From RGIG4576 sp964536025 (GTDB taxonomy: Bacteria > Bacteroidota > Bacteroidia > Bacteroidales > Muribaculaceae), in contig CAZHXA010000019.1 in the NCBI GenBank assembly GCA_964536025.1, positions 1 through 42,340 of the forward strand: a stretch of DNA of 42,340 nt. The letters are read 5' to 3'. A program made the translations under genes and the position numbers. The notes beneath the pieces were generated by a model, which worked only from the letters and a program-made list of their open reading frames with translations, did not search any database and was not told where the DNA came from. Of this stretch, positions 1 to 8,197 are shown piece by piece (within the stretch, counting starts at the first letter, position 1; each line of letters starts with the position of its first letter).

Positions 1-1
1 A

Positions 2-379
2 AGCGATTCTTTGCTTTTTTTCGTTAATTTTGCATTTGCTGTTGGACTCTACATCTACCGTAACAGGTTGCTTTCGCAATATATGCAACAGCAAGGGGTG
101 AAGATTATACCTAATATTCAGGTAGTGCCTGACAGCATAAAAAGATAAGCCTTTACAGGTATTGAAAACAGCGATTTGGTGGCAATAAGCAATGTTCAAG
201 CAAACGGCTATGACACCCGCAGGAATTGGATAAGATTCACAAGTGAGATGATAAAGCAGTTATCACCTAAGAGATTGCTTGTTTATGGCAATAAAATAAC
301 ACTATCATCACACAAAAAAGTGACTTATATTGATAATGATAACATAAAACGCTTACGATTATGCAGGACGAAAATTTAA
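2..379 (+). pseudogene. DUF4417 protein, 3' part, interrupted by a stop codon
   Basis: The frame is already open at base 2 and reads a conserved-looking core with YIYRNRLLSQYMQQQG followed by VKIIPNIQ. I recognise this as the DUF4417 family, common on phages, plasmids and integrated elements of Bacteroidetes and Firmicutes; its function is unknown. At 146-148 a TAA interrupts the frame, and the same frame continues with AFTGIENSDLVAISNVQANG and ends near 379. Family members usually have an aromatic residue about here, so a Tyr codon (TAC or TAT) changed to TAA is the simplest explanation. The 5' end lies outside the window. A TTG at 176 could restart a 67-residue product, but I think the gene is dead. 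Confidence 0.6.
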
Positions 380-717
380 CATTACAAGAGAAAGAAGACC
401 GTTGGCTTAAAGCTGTTCATCGTAAACACATAGATAATATTCAAACAGATGAAGAATATTACTATGAAATAGAAGAATTTCAAGTATTGTTTGAAGATGA
501 ACGCATTAGATTAAGCGTTGAGTATGGTAATGAATATGGAGTTGCTGAGAAAGATGAATTTGGCAGATGTAAAGGGACTAATACATTTGCCTCACCTATT
601 GAGTATTGTATGGATAAACCCTTTACTGCTTATTTAGATAACAATTACGAAGAAAAGAATTTAAGGGAATATATTCGTAAACGGGGATTCCCTATAAACT
701 TTAAAACTTGGGATTAA
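361..717 (+). CDS. Hypothetical acidic protein in mobile-element remnant
   Basis: A 118-residue frame starting at ATG 361, overlapping the end of the DUF4417 remnant by 19 bases in another frame. I do not recognise the family. The protein is soluble, rich in Glu, Asp, Tyr and Lys, with no signal peptide or membrane segment. It has an acidic N-terminal half (residues 1-45) and ends in a basic stretch (YIRKRGFPINF). The overlap with the upstream gene is typical of compact phage or plasmid gene clusters, so it probably belonged to the same element. It is intact as a frame, but its neighbours are broken, so expression is uncertain. Confidence 0.45.
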   Translation: MQDENLTLQEKEDRWLKAVHRKHIDNIQTDEEYYYEIEEFQVLFEDERIRLSVEYGNEYGVAEKDEFGRCKGTNTFASPIEYCMDKPFTAYLDNNYEEKNLREYIRKRGFPINFKTWD

Positions 718-721
718 TTGG

Positions 722-844
722 ATGGGTGGGGTGAAAAATACAACTCCTGAAATCATAAAAAGCATAACCAAAATTCAAGTAATAACCAAAATGGAAGAAG
801 AGTTTAATAATAGCTACATTTTAATGCAATTGGAGAGGCTTTAG
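722..844 (+). CDS. Small orphan frame, 40 residues
   Basis: ATG 722 opens a 40-codon frame ending in TAG at 842-844, only 5 bases after the upstream gene and one base before the next small frame. The product is mostly polar with no recognisable domain. The tight spacing suggests a phage-like gene string, but the frame is short enough to be chance. Confidence 0.2.
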   Translation: MGGVKNTTPEIIKSITKIQVITKMEEEFNNSYILMQLERL

Positions 845-845
845 C

Positions 846-941
846 GTGGGAAAACCATTCACAAAAGAGAACGCTAAAGAGATGCAACGTAAAGATGAAA
901 GGAAAGATGAGTCGCCAATAAAAAACTGTTGGTATCGCTAA
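846..941 (+). pseudogene. Possible fragment of a phage-type protein
   Basis: A GTG at 846 opens a 31-codon frame reading GKPFTKENAKEMQRKDERKD, then a TAA at 939-941. The 'FTKENAKEMQ' style resembles the N-terminus of small DNA-packaging (terminase small subunit) proteins of Bacteroidetes prophages. The rest of such a protein is absent, so this would be a truncated remnant. The family call is a resemblance only. Confidence 0.2.
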
Positions 942-1006
942 TTTGTTGTTGAAAACTTTTTGATTTTATATTGCGAAAAAATAGTGCAAATATTTTCGAT
1001 AATCAG

Positions 1007-1014
1007 TATATTTG
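1007..1014 (+). promoter_or_regulatory. -7 element of the ribonucleotide reductase gene
   Basis: TATATTTG matches the Bacteroidetes -7 consensus TAnnTTTG and lies 38 bases before the start codon. No TTG is present 19-21 bases upstream, so only half of the promoter is convincing. I saw no cobalamin riboswitch between 945 and 1052. Confidence 0.45.
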
Positions 1015-1052
1015 TGAATTAGAAAATAACAAGAAAAACATATATCGTCATA

Positions 1053-3590
1053 ATGGAAAAACAGGTGTTTACTTATGAACAAGCCTATGAGGCTACATTA
1101 AAGTATTTTGAGGGTGATGAACTTGCAGCAAGAGTATGGGCAAGTAAGTATGCATTGAAAGATTCATTTGGAAATCTATATGAACTTACTCCCGATGATA
1201 TGCATCATCGTATTGCTCGAGAAATAGCAAGGATAGAAAATAATTATCCAAATTCTATGTCGGAAGAAGCAGTGTATGATTTAATTAAGAAATTTAAATA
1301 TATCGTACCTCAAGGCAGTCCGATGTCGGGTATAGGTAATGACTTTCAAGTAGGTTCATTATCCAATTGTTTTGTAATAGGATTGGATGGAGCACCCGAT
1401 TCTTATGGCGGTATCATCAAAATAGATGAAGAACAAGTTCAATTGATGAAACGTAGAGGGGGTGTCGGACACGATTTGTCACATATACGCCCAAAAGGTT
1501 CTCCTGTTAAGAACTCTGCGTTGACATCTACAGGTTTGGTCCCATTTATGGAACGCTACTCCAATTCTACTCGAGAAGTTGCTCAAGATGGTCGTCGTGG
1601 TGCATTAATGTTAAGTGTTAGTATAAAACATCCCGATTCTGAAGCCTTTATTGATGCTAAGATGACAGAAGGTAGAATTACCGGAGCTAATGTGTCGGTG
1701 AGGATAGATGATGATTTTATGAATTCTGCAATCAATGGTGATACTTATGAACAAAAGTATCCGATAGATTCGAGTGAACCATTATATAAAAAGAATGTAG
1801 AGGCATCGGCTTTATGGGGTAAAATCATTCATAATGCATGGAAAAGTGCCGAACCCGGAGTTTTGTTTTGGGATACAATTATTAGAGAGTCTGTTCCCGA
1901 TTGCTATGCCGATTTAGGATTTAAAACCATATCAACAAATCCATGTGGAGAAATACCATTGTGCCCATACGATAGTTGTCGCTTATTGGCAATTAATTTG
2001 TATTCTTATGTGGTGAATCCTTTTACAAAAGAAGCATATTTTGATTTTGAGTTATTTAAATCACATGTTGCTGCAGCTCAACGAATAATGGATGATATTA
2101 TTGATCTTGAAATGGAAAAGATTGATAAGATTATTGCAAAAATAAAAGAAGACCCGGAAACTGCAGAAGTTAAAAATACAGAGTTACATCTTTGGGAAAA
2201 AATTAAAGCCAAAACTTTGAAAGGGCGACGTACAGGGGTAGGGACAACTGCTGAAGGTGATATGATTGCTGCAATGGGGTTGACTTATGGAACCGACGAA
2301 GCAACCGAATTTTCAGTAACTGTACATAAAACACTTGCTATTGCTGCTTATGGCTCTTCAGTCAAATTAGCATCAGAACGTGGAGCATTTGAAATTTTTG
2401 ATGCAAAACGAGAAAAAAATAATCCATTCATCAATAGAATAAAAGATGCGGCTCCAGAACTTTATGAAGATATGCTTAAATATGGACGTCGTAATATTGC
2501 ATGTTTAACAATAGCACCAACAGGAACGACAAGCCTTATGACTCAAACCACTTCAGGTATTGAACCTGTATTTTTACCTGTATATAAGCGTCGTCGTAAG
2601 ATTAATCCAAATGACCCTGATGCTCATGTCGATTTTACCGATGAGTCGGGTGATAGCTTTGAAGAATATATTGTTTATCATCCAAAATTTACAACTTGGA
2701 TGAAAGTGAACGGAATTGAAGTTAAATCTGATTACACACAAGAAGAACTTGATGAAATTTTGAAACAATCGCCATATTATAAAGCTACATCTAATGATGT
2801 TGATTGGCTTGCTAAAGTCAGAATGCAAGGACGTGTGCAAAAGTGGGTTGACCATTCAATCAGTGTTACAATAAATTTGCCTTCCGATGTTTCAGAAAGT
2901 TTAGTAAATGATTTATATGTAGAAGCGTGGAAGTCGGGATGTAAAGGATGTACAGTATATAGAGATGGTTCACGTGCCGGTGTTCTTGTTTCAACAAAGA
3001 AAGAAGAACCTAAGGTAAGTCATTATATAGCAAATGAAGAACATATTTTAAAACGTCCGATAGAGCTTGAAGCAGATGTCGTTCGTTTTCAAAATAATAA
3101 GGAAAAATGGATTGCTTTTGTAGGACTTATTGATGGTCGTCCGTATGAAATTTTTACCGGTCTGGCTGATGATGAAGAAGGTATCTTCTGTCCAAAATCG
3201 GTTAATAAGGGCAAAATAATAAAAGCTATTGATGAACAAGGGAATAAGCGATATGACTTCAGGTTTATTAATAAGCGAGGTTATAAAACAACGATAGAGG
3301 GACTTTCTGATAAATTTAATCCTGAGTTCTGGAATTATGCAAAACTTATTTCAGGAGTGCTACGTTACGGAATGCCAATTGACCAAGTGCTAAAATTAGT
3401 TGGAGGTCTTGAACTCGATAATAAATCAATAAATACTTGGAAAATGGGGGTTGAGCGAGCGTTAAAGAAATATCTTCCTAATGGCATGAAAGCAAATGGA
3501 CAAACTTGCCCTAATTGTGGGCAAGAAACGTTAATTTATCAAGAAGGTTGCTTGATTTGCACTTCTTGTGGCACTTCAAAATGTGGATAA
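1053..3590 (+). CDS. nrdJ: Adenosylcobalamin-dependent (class II) ribonucleotide reductase
   Basis: Reduces ribonucleotides to deoxyribonucleotides using a cobalamin-generated thiyl radical, so it works with or without oxygen. The 845-residue protein shows the NrdJ layout. Cys106 (SNCFVIG) and Cys309 (DSCRLLAINL) form the expected redox pair. The radical-site motif NPCGE has Cys298, with Asn296 and Glu300; the 11-residue spacing from Cys298 to Cys309 matches characterised class II enzymes. GTTAEGDMIAAMG, APTGTTSLMTQT and GCKGCTVYRDGSR follow. A TSCPD-like region spans about 640-790. The tail has CPNC (819-822), CLIC (833-836), C839 and C844, combining a zinc ribbon with the tail cysteines that re-reduce the active site. 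The ATG at 1053 gives a normal N-terminus. A thioredoxin-fold gene follows 73 bases later. No nrdA/nrdB is in the window. Confidence 0.95.
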   Translation: MEKQVFTYEQAYEATLKYFEGDELAARVWASKYALKDSFGNLYELTPDDMHHRIAREIARIENNYPNSMSEEAVYDLIKKFKYIVPQGSPMSGIGNDFQVGSLSNCFVIGLDGAPDSYGGIIKIDEEQVQLMKRRGGVGHDLSHIRPKGSPVKNSALTSTGLVPFMERYSNSTREVAQDGRRGALMLSVSIKHPDSEAFIDAKMTEGRITGANVSVRIDDDFMNSAINGDTYEQKYPIDSSEPLYKKNVEASALWGKIIHNAWKSAEPGVLFWDTIIRESVPDCYADLGFKTISTNPCGEIPLCPYDSCRLLAINLYSYVVNPFTKEAYFDFELFKSHVAAAQRIMDDIIDLEMEKIDKIIAKIKEDPETAEVKNTELHLWEKIKAKTLKGRRTGVGTTAEGDMIAAMGLTYGTDEATEFSVTVHKTLAIAAYGSSVKLASERGAFEIFDAKREKNNPFINRIKDAAPELYEDMLKYGRRNIACLTIAPTGTTSLMTQTTSGIEPVFLPVYKRRRKINPNDPDAHVDFTDESGDSFEEYIVYHPKFTTWMKVNGIEVKSDYTQEELDEILKQSPYYKATSNDVDWLAKVRMQGRVQKWVDHSISVTINLPSDVSESLVNDLYVEAWKSGCKGCTVYRDGSRAGVLVSTKKEEPKVSHYIANEEHILKRPIELEADVVRFQNNKEKWIAFVGLIDGRPYEIFTGLADDEEGIFCPKSVNKGKIIKAIDEQGNKRYDFRFINKRGYKTTIEGLSDKFNPEFWNYAKLISGVLRYGMPIDQVLKLVGGLELDNKSINTWKMGVERALKKYLPNGMKANGQTCPNCGQETLIYQEGCLICTSCGTSKCG

Positions 3591-3663
3591 CGTAGGATAC
3601 GTTATTTAATTATTATTGTTTGAACATAAATATATGCTTTTATGTTATTATAGAATGGGAAAA

Positions 3664-4110
3664 ATGAAAATAAAAAAAATATTTATGCTTTTTGCGGTAG
3701 TGTTTAGCATGTTTGTGTCGTGTGCTAATGCAGCCACGCCATCAAAAGTGAATGAAATAACGCAAGAGCAATTTAAATTTAAAGTAGGTGAATATTCAAA
3801 AGGATTTGCCGGGTTTAAAATGTTGGGTAAAAAACCGGTAGTGGTTGATATTTATGCAACGTGGTGTGGACCATGTCGTCGATTATCGCCTATTATTGAA
3901 GAATTGTCAAAAGAATATAGTGGTAAAATAGATTTTTATAAGATAGATTTAGATAAAAACAGAGCATTGGGTGACGCTTTTGGTGTTCAATCTATTCCTA
4001 TGCTCATATTTTTCCCGGTTAATGGGAAACCACAATATATTATGGGATTATATCCTAAAAATGAATTGAAAGAGGTTATAGACTATATGTTTTTCAAAAA
4101 AAATGAATAA
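3664..4110 (+). CDS. Exported thioredoxin-fold protein
   Basis: A small thiol-disulfide protein with the classical WCGPC active site (YATWCGPCRRLSPI) and the cis-proline region (FGVQSIPMLIFF). ATG 3664 is chosen because it starts a clean signal sequence, MKIKKIFMLFAVVFSMFVSC; this gives 148 residues. The frame stays open upstream to a TTG at 3616, but that start would bury the signal peptide behind a polar extension. The sequence FVSC could be a lipobox, or cleavage could follow CANA, so it acts in the periplasm, either free or lipid-anchored. It probably shares a transcript with the reductase upstream, but an exported protein cannot be the direct electron donor of a cytoplasmic enzyme. More likely it serves periplasmic thiol reduction or cytochrome maturation. 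Confidence 0.88.
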   Translation: MKIKKIFMLFAVVFSMFVSCANAATPSKVNEITQEQFKFKVGEYSKGFAGFKMLGKKPVVVDIYATWCGPCRRLSPIIEELSKEYSGKIDFYKIDLDKNRALGDAFGVQSIPMLIFFPVNGKPQYIMGLYPKNELKEVIDYMFFKKNE

Positions 4111-4147
4111 TTTTAGCTAAAACAAGTTTGTTAGCTTGATATAATGT

Positions 4148-4197
4148 TATTGCTGTCCGATAAAAGGTTGTTGTAGCTTGAAAATCGGACAGCAATA
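4148..4197. terminator. Bidirectional terminator hairpin
   Basis: Perfect 14-bp inverted repeat, TATTGCTGTCCGAT (4148-4161) and its complement (4184-4197), with a 22-base loop. It lies between two convergent genes and has T/A-rich flanks on both sides. Confidence 0.75.
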
Positions 4198-4203
4198 TTA
4201 TTA

Positions 4204-5991
4204 TTAAAGGTCTTTTTCGCTTAATTCAAGCCATCTTAATTCTTTCTCATCAAGTAAAGATTTAATTTCTTCATATCGTTTAGATTTTGATATGATTTCA
4301 TCATTTGGTGCTCCAATTTGAAATAAGTTCTCAATTTCTTGTTTTTCTTTAGTCAAAGTAGCTATTTCGGTTTCTAAGGATTCAAATTCTTTCTTTTCCT
4401 TAAAAGTCATTTTGTTTGACGTGTTTCGTTGTTTTCGACTTGCGTCAGCAGTTGTAGCTGTTTTTTTAGTTTTTTGCAACTCTTCTTTTTCTTGTTGATT
4501 TTTCCATTCCCTATAATCAGAATAATTTCCCGGAAAATCTTTTATTATGCCATTGCCTTCGAAAACAAATAAGTGGTCAATGGTTTTATCCATGAAAAAT
4601 CTATCGTGACTTATAATAATTACGCAACCCTTAAATTTAGCTAAGTAATCTTCTAAAATTTCAAGTGTAATTATGTCTAAATCGTTGGTAGGCTCGTCTA
4701 ATATGAGAAAATTAGGCTTTTTCATAAGTACGGTTGCCAAGTATAGCCTTCTTTTTTCTCCTCCGCTTAGTTTCCCTATAAGTTTTTGCTGGTCAGTAGG
4801 AGAAAATAAGAATAATTGCAAAAACTGTGATGCAGTATACTTCGTTTTTTCATCAAATACGATTATATCGGCAATGCGATTAACTGCATCAATAACTTTC
4901 ATAGATTCATCAAATTGAATTCCTTCTTGGCTATAATAACCGAAATTTACGGTTTCGCCTATGTCAAAAGAGCCGGAGTCGGGTGAAGTAATCCCCAAAA
5001 GTAATTTAATAAATGTAGATTTGCCCACACCGTTATTCCCGGCTATTCCTAATTTTTCATAGCGAGCAAAAGTGTAATTAAAATCATTCAGTATGACCTT
5101 ATCATTATATTTTTTACAGATATTTTTTGCTTCAAATATTTTTGATCCAATATATGAAGATTTTACATTTAATTGAATGTTTTTGTCAGAGGTTTGTTTT
5201 GATGCTTTTTCTTTTAAATCATAAAATGCATCAATTCGATATTTAGCTTTTGTGCCTCGAGCCTGTGGCTGACGACGCATCCATTCTAATTCTGTTCGTA
5301 AAAGATTTCGTGCTTTTGCTGTTTCCGCATTTTGAGCATCAATTCTTTCTTGGCGTTTTTCAAGATAATAATTATAGTTCCCGCTATATGTATAAATCTG
5401 TTTTTGATCTATCTCAATTATTTTATTACAAACTTTGTCAAGGAAATATCGGTCGTGCGTAACCATTAATAGTGCAACTTTATTTCGTGACAAATAATTT
5501 TCCAACCATTCAATCATGTCTATGTCCAAATGGTTGGTTGGCTCATCAAGTATAAGTAAATCGCAATTTTCGATAATTATTTTAGCTAATGCCACACGTT
5601 TGATTTGCCCTCCCGATAATTGACCTATTTTTTGATTGAAATCATTGATTTTTAATTGCGATAGGGTTTGTTTAAAACGATTTTCATATTCCCAAGCATT
5701 TTCGTCATCTTTATTGTAAGATGCTATACAAACGTCCATGACAGATAACGTAGGGTCCATATCAGGAATCTGCTCAAGAAAACCAACTTTAATATCATTT
5801 TTGAATGTTATTTTACCATTGTCATAAATCTCTTTATTGCAAATGATTTTTAAAAGTGTGGATTTCCCTGTCCCGTTTTTTGCTATAATCCCTATCTTGT
5901 CTCCTTCGTTTACACCAAATGTGATGTCTCCGAATAACAGTCTATCTCCGTAAGATTTGGTTAATTTTTCAATTTGTAATAAACTTTCCAT
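4204..5991 (-). CDS. uup: ABC-F ATPase, Uup type
   Basis: A soluble protein of 595 residues with two ABC ATPase domains and no membrane part, as in ABC-F proteins that act on the ribosome. Domain 1: Walker A AKNGTGKS (37-44; the usual first Gly is Ala), signature LSGGQ, Walker B LLILDEPTNHLD. Domain 2: GNNGVGKS, LSGGEKRRLYLATVL, FLILDEPTNDLD. The linker holds the charged stretch with ELEWMRRQPQARGTKAK, the P-site tRNA-interaction motif region. The C-terminus from about residue 510 is Lys-rich and then forms a coiled coil (TFKEKKEFESLETEIATL), the Uup-type DNA-binding tail. This points to Uup rather than an antibiotic-resistance ABC-F. It stands alone, divergent from the phosphoesterase gene and convergent with the thioredoxin gene. 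Confidence 0.88.
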   Translation of the reverse strand: MESLLQIEKLTKSYGDRLLFGDITFGVNEGDKIGIIAKNGTGKSTLLKIICNKEIYDNGKITFKNDIKVGFLEQIPDMDPTLSVMDVCIASYNKDDENAWEYENRFKQTLSQLKINDFNQKIGQLSGGQIKRVALAKIIIENCDLLILDEPTNHLDIDMIEWLENYLSRNKVALLMVTHDRYFLDKVCNKIIEIDQKQIYTYSGNYNYYLEKRQERIDAQNAETAKARNLLRTELEWMRRQPQARGTKAKYRIDAFYDLKEKASKQTSDKNIQLNVKSSYIGSKIFEAKNICKKYNDKVILNDFNYTFARYEKLGIAGNNGVGKSTFIKLLLGITSPDSGSFDIGETVNFGYYSQEGIQFDESMKVIDAVNRIADIIVFDEKTKYTASQFLQLFLFSPTDQQKLIGKLSGGEKRRLYLATVLMKKPNFLILDEPTNDLDIITLEILEDYLAKFKGCVIIISHDRFFMDKTIDHLFVFEGNGIIKDFPGNYSDYREWKNQQEKEELQKTKKTATTADASRKQRNTSNKMTFKEKKEFESLETEIATLTKEKQEIENLFQIGAPNDEIISKSKRYEEIKSLLDEKELRWLELSEKDL

Positions 5992-6027
5992 ATTGCAAAA
6001 TTAATAAAATACTTTGGTTAATAAATC

Positions 6028-6058
6028 TTGTAATGAACTGATTTTAATTGTATTTTTG
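6028..6058 (+). promoter_or_regulatory. Bacteroidetes promoter for the phosphoesterase gene
   Basis: TTG (6028-6030), exactly 20 bases, then TATTTTTG (6051-6058). This is a full match to the -33/-7 consensus, 42 bases before the ATG. Confidence 0.8.
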
Positions 6059-6100
6059 TAATAGAAATTAAATTAATAAACGTATAACAAAAAAACTATT

Positions 6101-7924
6101 ATGAAAATCAAGCATTTAGCATTTAGTGCTCTTTTTGCATTGATGGGGGTGTATGCCAATGCAGAGAGAATTACGCTTCTCACGGATATTCATGTTAATC
6201 CGGGAAATCATAGAGAAGCAAAGTTGAAACAAGCTGTTGAAGATATTAATAACAATGAAACAGAACTTGTGATTTTATCGGGTGATTTAACCGATGAAGG
6301 TAGTGATGAACAGTTGAGAAATGTAAAAGCAATATTAGACAAGATAAAGAAACCGCTATTTGTTATTCCAGGGAATCATGAAAACAACTGGAGTCAAAGT
6401 GCTTGTAAGACTTTTTTTGATATATGGGGAAATGATAGATTTGTTACCGAAACCGACAATCTTGTTATCATAGGTATTAATTGTGGCCCATATATGAAAA
6501 TGGGAGATGGACATGTGAAACATGAGGACTTGGTTTGGTTGGATGAAACATTATCTCAACGAGTAAAAGATGGGAAAAAAGTTTTGTCAATATGTCACTA
6601 TGCTCCCAATCCTGATTTGGACAGCTATAGAGAATATGTCGATATATTAAAAAAATATCCTGTTGTTGCTCATTTAAACGGTCATTATCATCAATATAAA
6701 AAATACAGAGTAGAAAATATTGAAGTTATGCATTGCCGTTCTTTGGAAATGGGTAAAAAACCGGATTTCGGATATTCAATAGTGGATATTTCTACCGATT
6801 CAGTAAAATTGTATAATAAAGTATTAGATAAACCTGCTGAATTAAAGTATGCTTATGAAATTGATTATAAAACGATAAATCCAATAGCTGATTCAGAGAA
6901 CTTTAATACCCCTCTTCCTGCAAATGTTAAAATTGAACTTGCTCATAGAGATGATGCCTCAATATTTACGCGTGTTGGAGTAGACAAGAATAATCTGTAT
7001 ATAGGAAACTCTTTGGGTTATGTGAAGTCAATAAATAAGAAGTCGGGGAAAGAAAATTGGTCATATAAAACCAAGTCGGCATTATTCTCTCGCCCTGCTG
7101 TTTCTGAGGATGTTGTAATAGTGCCTACAGCCGATAAAAGATTGCTTTGGATAGATAAGAAAACAGGAACTGTAATAGATGAAAAAATTGCGTCAGGTCC
7201 TTATGTAGCCGATGGTATAATAGCCGATGGTATATTATATCAAGGTGGTTATAAGGTATTCCAAGCATGGAATGTTAAGACAGGTGAAATGAAGTGGGAA
7301 CTTAAAGGTTTGAATAATTATTGTCAAGCTGAACCGGCTTTAAATAAAAACAATTTAGTTTTTGGAGCTTGGGATTCATATTTGAGAAAAGTTGATGCTA
7401 AAAGTGGAAAATTGGAGTGGAAATGGAATAACGGTAGAGAACGAAATATGTTAGGACCGGGTAATTGTGTTCCTGTAATAGCTAAAGGTAAAGTATTTGT
7501 TGTAGCTCCTGATAGATATATGACTTCTATAAATTTAGAATCCGGAAAGCAGATTTGGCGAAATAATAATCATAAGTATAGAGAAAGTTTAGGAGGCTCT
7601 GTTGATGGTAAGAGAGTTTATGCTAAAACAATGGATGGTGAAGTAGTTTGCGTAAGTACCGAAGGTAATGAATTTAAAGAATTATGGATGGTTGATGCAG
7701 GTTTGGGATATGAGCATGCTCCATGTATAGTACTTGAACACAATGGTGTCGTTTATGTTGGCTCCAGAAGAGGTATAATAGCGGCTGTAAATATTAAAAC
7801 AAAACAACTTTTGTGGAGACAACAGGTTGGCTCATCTGAAGTTAATGGCTTTGAAGTTGATGAAAAGGGTGATATTTATGCTTCGTTAGTAGAAGGAACA
7901 ATTTGGAGAATTTCAAAGAAGTAA
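6101..7924 (+). CDS. Secreted metallophosphoesterase with PQQ-like beta-propeller
   Basis: A 607-residue exported protein. Residues 1-21 are a signal peptide (cleavage likely after YANA). Residues 24-225 are a calcineurin-like phosphoesterase with its metal ligands in order: DIH (29-31), GDLTDEG (61-67), GNHEN (91-95), CHYAPNP and NGHYHQ. From about 250 to the end there are repeats of the PQQ/beta-propeller type, such as LYIGNSLGYVKSINKKSGK and DIYASLVEGTIWRI, with alternating G-K/W spacing. The fusion is typical of Bacteroidetes surface or periplasmic enzymes. The substrate is unknown; phosphodiesters or nucleotides are likely. The propeller could bind a ligand or protein rather than real PQQ. 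It is a single-gene unit with its own promoter and a strong terminator. Confidence 0.85.
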   Translation: MKIKHLAFSALFALMGVYANAERITLLTDIHVNPGNHREAKLKQAVEDINNNETELVILSGDLTDEGSDEQLRNVKAILDKIKKPLFVIPGNHENNWSQSACKTFFDIWGNDRFVTETDNLVIIGINCGPYMKMGDGHVKHEDLVWLDETLSQRVKDGKKVLSICHYAPNPDLDSYREYVDILKKYPVVAHLNGHYHQYKKYRVENIEVMHCRSLEMGKKPDFGYSIVDISTDSVKLYNKVLDKPAELKYAYEIDYKTINPIADSENFNTPLPANVKIELAHRDDASIFTRVGVDKNNLYIGNSLGYVKSINKKSGKENWSYKTKSALFSRPAVSEDVVIVPTADKRLLWIDKKTGTVIDEKIASGPYVADGIIADGILYQGGYKVFQAWNVKTGEMKWELKGLNNYCQAEPALNKNNLVFGAWDSYLRKVDAKSGKLEWKWNNGRERNMLGPGNCVPVIAKGKVFVVAPDRYMTSINLESGKQIWRNNNHKYRESLGGSVDGKRVYAKTMDGEVVCVSTEGNEFKELWMVDAGLGYEHAPCIVLEHNGVVYVGSRRGIIAAVNIKTKQLLWRQQVGSSEVNGFEVDEKGDIYASLVEGTIWRISKK

Positions 7925-7945
7925 GATAAAAAAATAAGTTATTTG

Positions 7946-7988
7946 TTGGTTGAATTAAATTTTCAAATTTAATTCAACCAATTTTTTT
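7946..7988 (+). terminator. Intrinsic terminator of the phosphoesterase gene
   Basis: Perfect 17-bp stem, TTGGTTGAATTAAATTT (7946-7962) pairing with 7965-7981 over a 2-base loop, followed by seven T. Confidence 0.9.
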
Positions 7989-8145
7989 GAAAAAACAGTC
8001 TAAAATGTAAAAAACGACTTTTATTGATGTCTATCTTTTTCAATCGTACATATATACATTGAGTATTAGGAATCTTTGTAATGAGAAACGTTCTTTTTTA
8101 TGTTCATTTTCTTAATAAAGAAATGAATTTTTAATTGCACGTTAT

Positions 8146-8176
8146 TTGGTTCAATAATCAATTTGTTGTATTTTTG
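8146..8176 (+). promoter_or_regulatory. Bacteroidetes promoter for carB
   Basis: TTG (8146-8148), 20 bases, TATTTTTG (8169-8176), 21 bases before the start codon. The rest of the gap back to 7989 is AT-rich and I see no other site in it. Confidence 0.8.
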
Positions 8177-8197
8177 TAAAAATATATCAACACTATT

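Noticed and set aside
945..1052. Cobalamin riboswitch ahead of nrdJ
   Set aside because: Both nrdJ and mutA use B12, but neither upstream region (945-1052, 25402-25560) shows a B12-box or room for the fold.
3616..3663. TTG start for the thioredoxin-fold protein
   Set aside because: It would place 16 polar residues before a good signal peptide; ATG 3664 is cleaner.
5996..6003. -7 element for the ABC-F gene
   Set aside because: TAATTTTG on the minus strand lies only five bases before the ATG and has no -33 partner; transcription would start inside the gene.
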